Positions 44,829-49,847 of a stretch of DNA of 49,847 bases are shown here, one piece after another. Within the stretch, counting starts at the first letter, position 1. The number at the start of each line of letters is the position of its first letter. Source of the DNA: Amazonocrinis nigriterrae CENA67. Its GTDB lineage: Bacteria; Cyanobacteriota; Cyanobacteriia; Cyanobacteriales; Nostocaceae. The position numbers and the translations under genes are program-made. The stretch covers positions 1-49,847 of the forward strand of contig NZ_JAECZC010000039.1 in the NCBI RefSeq assembly GCF_016056305.1. The letters run 5' to 3'. The notes under the pieces were generated by a model. The model was not told the DNA's origin. It searched no databases and saw only the letters and a program-made list of their open reading frames with translations.

Positions 44829-46520
44829 TTGCCTCAAATAGATATCCCTAGCCAATTTGATGTTTTAGTAGTCGGTGCTGGTGCCGCTGGACTATACACA
44901 GCCCTTTGTCTACCAGAGAACTTGCAAGTCGGTTTGATTACCAAAGAAACAGTTTCTCTGTCCGCCAGTGATTGGGCACAAGGTGGAATTGCGGCTGCTG
45001 TCGCCCCGGAAGATTCTCCCACACTGCACATTGAAGATACGATGCAAGCTGGTGCTGGCTTGTGCGATGCATTAGCTGTAGAATTTCTTGCTCAACAAGC
45101 CCCTAAATGTATTCAATCCTTGGTGAATTTGGGGGTTGCTTTTGACCGACACGGCAAAGCTTTAGCTTTAACTTTGGAAGCGGCTCATTCTCGCCACCGT
45201 GTTCTCCACGCCGCGGACACTACAGGTAGAGAAGTTACTACCACCCTTACCGCCCAAGTATTGCGCCGCCATAACATTCAAGTTATCCAGCAAGCTTTGG
45301 CATTAAGTCTGTGGCTGGAACCCCAAAGCGGTAAATGTCAGGGAATTAGCCTGTTTTATCAAGGTGAAATCAGATGGATCAAGGCTGGTGCTGTGGTACT
45401 AGCAACTGGTGGCGGAGGTCAAGTATTTGCCCAAACCACTAACCCGGCTGTGAGTACCGGTGACGGAGTTGCGATCGCATGGCGGGCGGGGGCTATCCTC
45501 CGCGACTTAGAATTTGTCCAATTTCACCCTACTGCCCTTACTAAACCCGGTGCAGATCGCTTTTTGATTAGCGAAGCTGTACGTGGTGAAGGGGCACACC
45601 TCGTTGATAATGAAGGACGAAGTTTTGCTTTTGATTATCACCCTGCTGGGGAATTAGCACCTAGAGATATAGTTAGTAGAGCGATTTTCAGCCATCTGCA
45701 ACGTACTGCTGTTGATCCCGCTACTGCTCATGTGTGGCTAGATATGCGCCCCATTCCCACTGATAAAATTCGTCACCGTTTCCCCAACATCATCAAAGTT
45801 TGTCAACGTTGGGGCATTGATGTTTTTAATGAACCAATTCCTGTAGCCCCCGCAGCCCATTACTGGATGGGTGGTATTGTCGCAGATCTGAAGAATCGCA
45901 CGAACATTCCTGGTTTGTATGCGGTGGGAGAAACAGCTAGTACCGGAGTGCATGGAGCAAATCGTCTGGCAAGTAATTCGTTACTGGAATGTATTGTATT
46001 TGGAGCGCAGATGGCTGATCTTAAGGATGAAGTCACGAGTATGAAAGATGATGTTAAAGAATCTGAATTCATCTTTGCTCCTTCTCAATTCATCCTTTCT
46101 GATGCTGAGTGGCAAAGCCAGCAAGCGCAGCTAGAAGCACTTAGAGAGAAGTTACCGCGCTTGGTCTGGCAAAGTGCAGGTATTTGTCGAGAACAGTCAG
46201 GTTTGTCTTTTGCGATCGCAACTATTGAATCTTGGCAGCAAGATTTTGCAGCTTTGCCTTTAAGTCAATTTTTGCTTTCTTTACGTCCAAATGAACCAGT
46301 TAAGTTCGACAGACTAGACTGTGAGAAGCCATTGCGACTTTGGGCAGAAACCCATAATTTACTAGATGTAGCTTATTTGATTCTCAAAAGTGCTGCTTTT
46401 AGAACTGAAAGTCGGGGAGGTCACTACCGATTAGATTACCCTCAACCTGACCCTGATTGGCAAGTCCACACGCTTGTACAAAAATATCAATGGTGGAAAT
46501 CTGAGATTTTAAACAAGTAG
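44829..46520 (+). CDS. nadB: L-aspartate oxidase
   Basis: FAD enzyme oxidising L-aspartate to iminoaspartate, the first step of de novo NAD synthesis. 563 residues. FDVLVVGAGAAGLYTALCLP binds FAD; SASDWAQGGIAAAVAPEDSP, HSRHRVLHAADTTGREVTTT and LEFVQFHPTAL are family segments. HYWMGGIVADLKNRTNIPGL and GVHGANRLASNSLLECIVFG complete the active site. The only start in the right place is the TTG at 44829; no in-frame ATG precedes the FAD motif. Residues about 400-415 hold a short charged insert (LKDEVTSMKDDVKESE). nadC lies 2 kb away on the other strand; nadA is not in the window. Confidence 0.95.
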   Translation: MPQIDIPSQFDVLVVGAGAAGLYTALCLPENLQVGLITKETVSLSASDWAQGGIAAAVAPEDSPTLHIEDTMQAGAGLCDALAVEFLAQQAPKCIQSLVNLGVAFDRHGKALALTLEAAHSRHRVLHAADTTGREVTTTLTAQVLRRHNIQVIQQALALSLWLEPQSGKCQGISLFYQGEIRWIKAGAVVLATGGGGQVFAQTTNPAVSTGDGVAIAWRAGAILRDLEFVQFHPTALTKPGADRFLISEAVRGEGAHLVDNEGRSFAFDYHPAGELAPRDIVSRAIFSHLQRTAVDPATAHVWLDMRPIPTDKIRHRFPNIIKVCQRWGIDVFNEPIPVAPAAHYWMGGIVADLKNRTNIPGLYAVGETASTGVHGANRLASNSLLECIVFGAQMADLKDEVTSMKDDVKESEFIFAPSQFILSDAEWQSQQAQLEALREKLPRLVWQSAGICREQSGLSFAIATIESWQQDFAALPLSQFLLSLRPNEPVKFDRLDCEKPLRLWAETHNLLDVAYLILKSAAFRTESRGGHYRLDYPQPDPDWQVHTLVQKYQWWKSEILNK

Positions 46521-46745
46521 GCTAATTCTAGCTAAACTCTACCAGGTATCTTGGCTTTCTTGAAAGTACTGAATTAGTTGCCAGGTGTTATTTTTCTATA
46601 GCTACTCCTCACTAGCTAAGCTGTCGCGCCTACAAGTTACACAATTTTTATGGTAGATAAAAGCTTCAAACCCTCTCCCTTTCTCTCCTGCTCCCCTGCT
46701 GTCTCAACGTACAAATTAAATGCTTAACAGCTTATTGGTATAGTA

Positions 46746-46982
46746 TCAGCGGGTGCCACTTCCATGCTGACTATCAGGGCCACCATAATTAGGTGCAACG
46801 TATATGTCTTTTGAATCTTGAGAAGTAACACTTGAATTAGTGGAGCGATCGCTGGCTGTAATGCCCAATATATCAGCAGTTAAAGTGCCGACAGAGCCTC
46901 TAGAATTGGCGATTTTTGGAGCTATTAAGTAAAAACTTATACAAATTATCACAGCACTAGTGATTTTTAAGTTCGTTTCCAT
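46746..46982 (-). CDS. Tiny secreted protein ending in GGPDSQHGSGTR
   Basis: A 78-residue protein I do not recognise. An N-terminal hydrophobic segment (SAVIICISFYLIAPKIANS) reads as a signal peptide. The remainder is small and polar, ending in APNYGGPDSQHGSGTR. The clear ATG and signal, plus a compact Gly/Ser/His tail, argue that it is a real gene for a small exported peptide, perhaps processed at the C-terminus. There is no maturation or transport gene nearby. It lies at the edge of a gene-poor 2-kb region. Chance is not excluded at this length. Confidence 0.5.
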   Translation of the reverse strand: METNLKITSAVIICISFYLIAPKIANSRGSVGTLTADILGITASDRSTNSSVTSQDSKDIYVAPNYGGPDSQHGSGTR

Positions 46983-47486
46983 AAGTCTTTGTGTATTCCC
47001 TGCATTCTTACTTCATCCAGTCTTTTTTCTTATCCACAGTAGATTGAGCTATTTTGCCGAAAAATAAAATCTTAATTAAATATTTACTGTGAACAAATAA
47101 TTATTTCATCGAAAAATGATTGTTAGTAGCTTGCATCTCAGCAATGGGCTAATGCTCTAAAACAAGCCCGACTCTTAAGAAATATAATTAATAAGCGGAT
47201 TTTGGCATCAGTCTAAAGTTAGAGGTAGCTCTCTACTTAGTTAAAGGGGTTCATTAAATTCACACAGGTGAATTAACTGCACTATCAAGTTTTAACAAAA
47301 AATTAATACTATTGCGTACAAGTACTAGATTTGCTCGCCAACATACTTTGACAAAAATACCGTATTAACTTAAAATATAGGATTTATTTTCAAGAAAATA
47401 GGTAAACTTACGGCAGTAAAATTGCCATTCTGATAATTTTTCATTAATTTTTGGTTAAAAAAAACTTAATAATAATATAATTTAAT

Positions 47487-47514
47487 TTACGTTTATTTAC
47501 ATAAATAAACGTAA
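47487..47514. promoter_or_regulatory. Perfect 13-bp-arm palindrome
   Basis: TTACGTTTATTTA, two bases, then TAAATAAACGTAA. The size and near-perfect dyad fit a dimeric regulator site, but no adjacent gene depends on it obviously. Confidence 0.6.
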
Positions 47515-47612
47515 TTCATCTTAAAAGCTGAAATTGTTTTAGAGAACAGACTACTCTGAGCCAGTGGCTGTGATCAGCAATGAAACAGGGATGCTCAAAG
47601 TAGAATGCGCTC

Positions 47613-47670
47613 GCTGGCGATAAAATCGTCCCCTTCCCAAGATTGGGCAATGATGCCAAATAATCTTGGG
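47613..47670. ncRNA. Possible structured RNA (hairpin pair)
   Basis: A small stem GGCGAT/ATCGTC (about 47616-47630) is followed by a larger one. CCCAAGATT (47636-47644) pairs with AATCTTGGG (47662-47670), with an inner GGCA/TGCC stem in its loop. There is no open frame here. It may be part of a small RNA or a repeat; no family recognised. Confidence 0.3.
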
Positions 47671-48034
47671 ACTGCTTACAGTAATGGAATCTTAGGACTA
47701 ATGATCCGAAAATCTGGAGTTAGTGATCGCTGCTTAGACTGCGGTATCAATATTCAAAGAGTCTAAATAATCCTTAATTTCTTATAAGCGGTGGTAGCTA
47801 GCATCGTCTCACCTGCGATCGCTCGTTTGCATCTACGCTTATCTTGGCTATTTGCGATTTTTCTTTTCCCAGGTGATGAATAAAGAGATATGACTCTTAC
47901 AAAAGCTGATAAAAGCGACTTTGTACGATAGTCTTATACTATTTCACTTGAAATTTGATAGAGATGGCAAGCTTTCTTGAGCGGGGAAGGTAGGGAAAGT
48001 ATGGGAAGTAAGAAAAGTAATTTCTATCAATAAT

Positions 48035-48400
48035 TTAGTGAAATGGGATTACCTGGTTGGTGTCGTAACGTTGAGTTTTATCAGCTTGGATTGGTGGATA
48101 ATCAAACAAATACACATTAGGTTTTAGTGTAATGTGATGTTGGTTTAAATAATTGTCTGCAGTTTTAGCGTTAGCCTTGTTGCAGAGTACAAAGTGAACC
48201 AATACTCAAAGCATAGGCGCGAATTTCTTCGTTCTGATTTGTTGCACCATACAACAGATAATTTGCAGGGTAAATCTTAACTTTGTTTACAGTAAGCCAT
48301 TGCAGAGTGCTGAATTCTGATTTTTTATATTTTGTTTTCACAATATTGGGTAAAAGGATTGTGGGGTAAGGATAGGTTTTGCATCTGTACGATGTGTTTA
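48035..48400 (-). pseudogene. Frameshifted gene remnant
   Basis: On the minus strand, one frame reads through from about 48400 with protein-like sequence (IYPANYLLYGATNQNEEIRA, YALSIGSLCTLQQG) and hits a stop near 48170. Shifting one base, the next frame continues directly (NAKTADNYLNQHHITLKP, VYLFDYPPIQADKTQRY) to a stop at 48035-48037. The composition of both halves is that of a real protein, so a single-base insertion near 48175 probably broke the gene. No start codon is seen on the right, so the 5' end is also lost. I do not recognise the family. Confidence 0.5.
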
Positions 48401-48467
48401 TTTTTTTAGTTTTTAATCCTTAAAGATGTGACAGTATACTAACTTTGTTATAAAGTTATTAGTCACC

Positions 48468-49334
48468 TTATTTTAGTATCTTCATACTTAAATCCAACCA
48501 TTTTGACTGAGTAATCGGTGCACTACTTGAAATATAGTCAACACCAGTCTCTGCTACAGCACGAATAGTTTCTAAAGTCACATTCCCGGAAGCCTCAATT
48601 TTCACACGACTATCTTGTTGACGAATCAACAGCACTGCCTGACGCATGATATCCAAGGGCATATTGTCCAACATAATGATGTCGGCTTTATATTGTAAAG
48701 CTTCTTTCACCTGCTCTAGAGTTTCCGTTTCTACTTCGATTGTTAGGGGATAAGGAATTTGGTAACGAATCTGAGTAATTGCTTCTCCAATTCCTCCAGC
48801 CGCTGCAATATGATTATCCTTAATCATCACCGCATCATCCAACCCCATACGGTGATTGATCGCTCCTCCCACAGTAGTTGCGTACTTTTCCAGAATTCTT
48901 AGCCCAGGTGTAGTTTTGCGTGTATCCACCAACCTAGCAGATAAATCAGCAATTTGCTCTACATATTTATTAGTTAAGGTGGCAATCCCGCTTAAATGCA
49001 TAGCCAAGTTGAGTGCTACCCGTTCCCCCATTAGTAGCGCATCCAACGAGCCATCTATTTCTGCCACTATTTGTCCTAGCTCACACTTTGCACCCTCAGG
49101 CGCAATAGCTACAAAGCTAACTTTTTCATTCAAAAGCTGAAACACTCTAGCTGCAACTGGTAGACCAGCAATTATCCCTGATGCTTTAGCAATCCATTTA
49201 GCTGATCCTAGCGTGACATCTTGGACTAACAAAATATTTGTGGTGCGATCGCCGCGGCCAAGATCTTCAAGCAACCAGTCACGCAAAAGTGGATCTAAGA
49301 CCAACCAGGGTGGCAAAACAACAGACTTAATCAC
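48468..49334 (-). CDS. nadC: Nicotinate-nucleotide diphosphorylase (carboxylating)
   Basis: Quinolinate phosphoribosyltransferase, converting quinolinate and PRPP to nicotinate mononucleotide in NAD synthesis. 288 residues, the usual length. It shows LLEDLGRGDRTTNILL at the N-terminus, ERVALNLAMHLSGIATLTNK, the substrate-binding DTRKTTPGLRILEKYATTVG, HRMGLDDAVMIKDNHIAAAG, and the C-terminal VKIEASGNVTLETIRAVAET. It starts at a GTG (49334) with AAAGGA upstream. It is divergent from the rRNA operon. The same pathway's nadB is nearby on the other strand, so this is a loose cluster rather than an operon. Confidence 0.95.
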   Translation of the reverse strand: MIKSVVLPPWLVLDPLLRDWLLEDLGRGDRTTNILLVQDVTLGSAKWIAKASGIIAGLPVAARVFQLLNEKVSFVAIAPEGAKCELGQIVAEIDGSLDALLMGERVALNLAMHLSGIATLTNKYVEQIADLSARLVDTRKTTPGLRILEKYATTVGGAINHRMGLDDAVMIKDNHIAAAGGIGEAITQIRYQIPYPLTIEVETETLEQVKEALQYKADIIMLDNMPLDIMRQAVLLIRQQDSRVKIEASGNVTLETIRAVAETGVDYISSSAPITQSKWLDLSMKILK

Positions 49335-49444
49335 AACTTCGTCACATCCTTTAGGAGTTCCAAGAAAACTATAGAGTAAAAAGGTGACTGGGTGGGACTT
49401 CTAGGGAGTGAAAGAATGTTTGCAAAAATAGTTAGTGAAAAGAG
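49335..49444. other. nadC-rRNA divergent spacer
   Basis: Short spacer holding the nadC ribosome site and upstream DNA of the rRNA promoter. No other feature seen. With the promoter and leader, the gene-free stretch extends to 49650. Confidence 0.4.
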
Positions 49445-49473
49445 TTGACAGTCTTGAGTGGGTTAGTTATATT
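49445..49473 (+). promoter_or_regulatory. Sigma-70-type rRNA promoter
   Basis: TTGACA (49445-49450), 17 bases, TATATT (49468-49473). Both boxes are at or one base from consensus with ideal spacing. Transcription would start near 49480, giving a leader of about 170 bases before mature 16S rRNA. Confidence 0.82.
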
Positions 49474-49650
49474 GGATAAGTGCCGAACAGAGAGCGCACG
49501 AAAGAGCGGCTCGGAAGGCATCAGAACCATGAAAATATTATAGTTTGAAAGCCATAATACCACAAGTAGCCTGAGTCAAGAAAATGAGAGCACCAGGCTG
49601 AGGTGGATAAATAAGCAGTCAAAAAGAGCTAATAAAAGCTTTCCATTGCA

Positions 49651-49847
<197 letters not shown>

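Larger units (their letters stand above)
46983..48034. other. Gene-free region with inverted repeats
   Basis: About 1 kb without a supported reading frame. The left half is A+T rich. It contains the palindrome at 47487-47514 and the hairpin cluster at 47613-47670, both listed separately. No tRNA or named RNA recognised. Confidence 0.6.

Noticed and set aside
46983-48034. A tRNA or tmRNA gene in the gene-free region
   Set aside because: No T-loop-like GTTCGAATC or acceptor-stem pairing could be found on either strand.
44829-49334. nadB and nadC as one NAD-synthesis operon
   Set aside because: They are on opposite strands with a 2-kb gene-poor region between them; nadA is absent.

Overview
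The window is chromosomal DNA of a filamentous, probably heterocyst-forming cyanobacterium of the Nostocales (Nostoc/Anabaena/Calothrix type). Three lines of evidence support this. The gene content is cyanobacterial: psbU, the aerobic cyclase acsF, and several cyanobacteria-only families (DUF2996, DUF3120, and a PDZ/radical-SAM protein of the TIGR03279 type). HIP1-type GCGATCGC sites are very frequent. Tandem heptanucleotide repeats (STRR type) and interspersed palindromic repeats fill the spacers. I could not assign a species.

Layout. 1-5400 is a run of minus-strand housekeeping genes: ilvD (cut by the window edge), tenA, glgA, hemC and an LprI-like secreted protein. 5.5-8.0 kb holds a lipid kinase, a solitary PIN-domain gene and a MoaD-type sulfur carrier. 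8.2-20.6 kb is the most distinctive part: five consecutive minus-strand genes, all for exported proteins. They are a long DUF11 protein, a small DUF11-like protein, a DUF11 plus SdrD/Cna-B protein, a 1242-residue Ig-plus-outer-membrane-barrel protein and a DUF11 plus lamin-tail-domain protein. They look like one cell-surface assembly system. 21.2-27.1 kb is plus-strand metabolism: thrC with a second ubiquitin-like carrier, an L-threonine aldolase, a DUF2996 protein, and acsF, with a TM2 protein on the other strand.

27.3-33.3 kb is an accessory stretch: an orphan HsdR-N-type nuclease-like protein next to a MITE-like element, a secreted collagen-like protein, a shortened ABC permease, a coiled-coil protein and an M15 peptidase. 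33.3-46.5 kb holds mnmG, a PilP/GspC-like membrane protein, a GH10-like hydrolase, the TIGR03279 protein, uppP, a DUF3120 protein, psbU and nadB. 46.5-48.5 kb is gene-poor, with one tiny secreted protein, several inverted repeats and a frameshifted gene remnant. nadC and the promoter plus 5' end of a 16S rRNA gene close the window.

Functional links. nadB and nadC supply two of the steps of de novo NAD synthesis but sit on opposite strands 2 kb apart. hemC and acsF both feed tetrapyrrole/chlorophyll synthesis, and psbU is an extrinsic photosystem II subunit. The accessory and surface genes have no clear metabolic link to the housekeeping genes. All calls are from reading the sequence; no database search was run.
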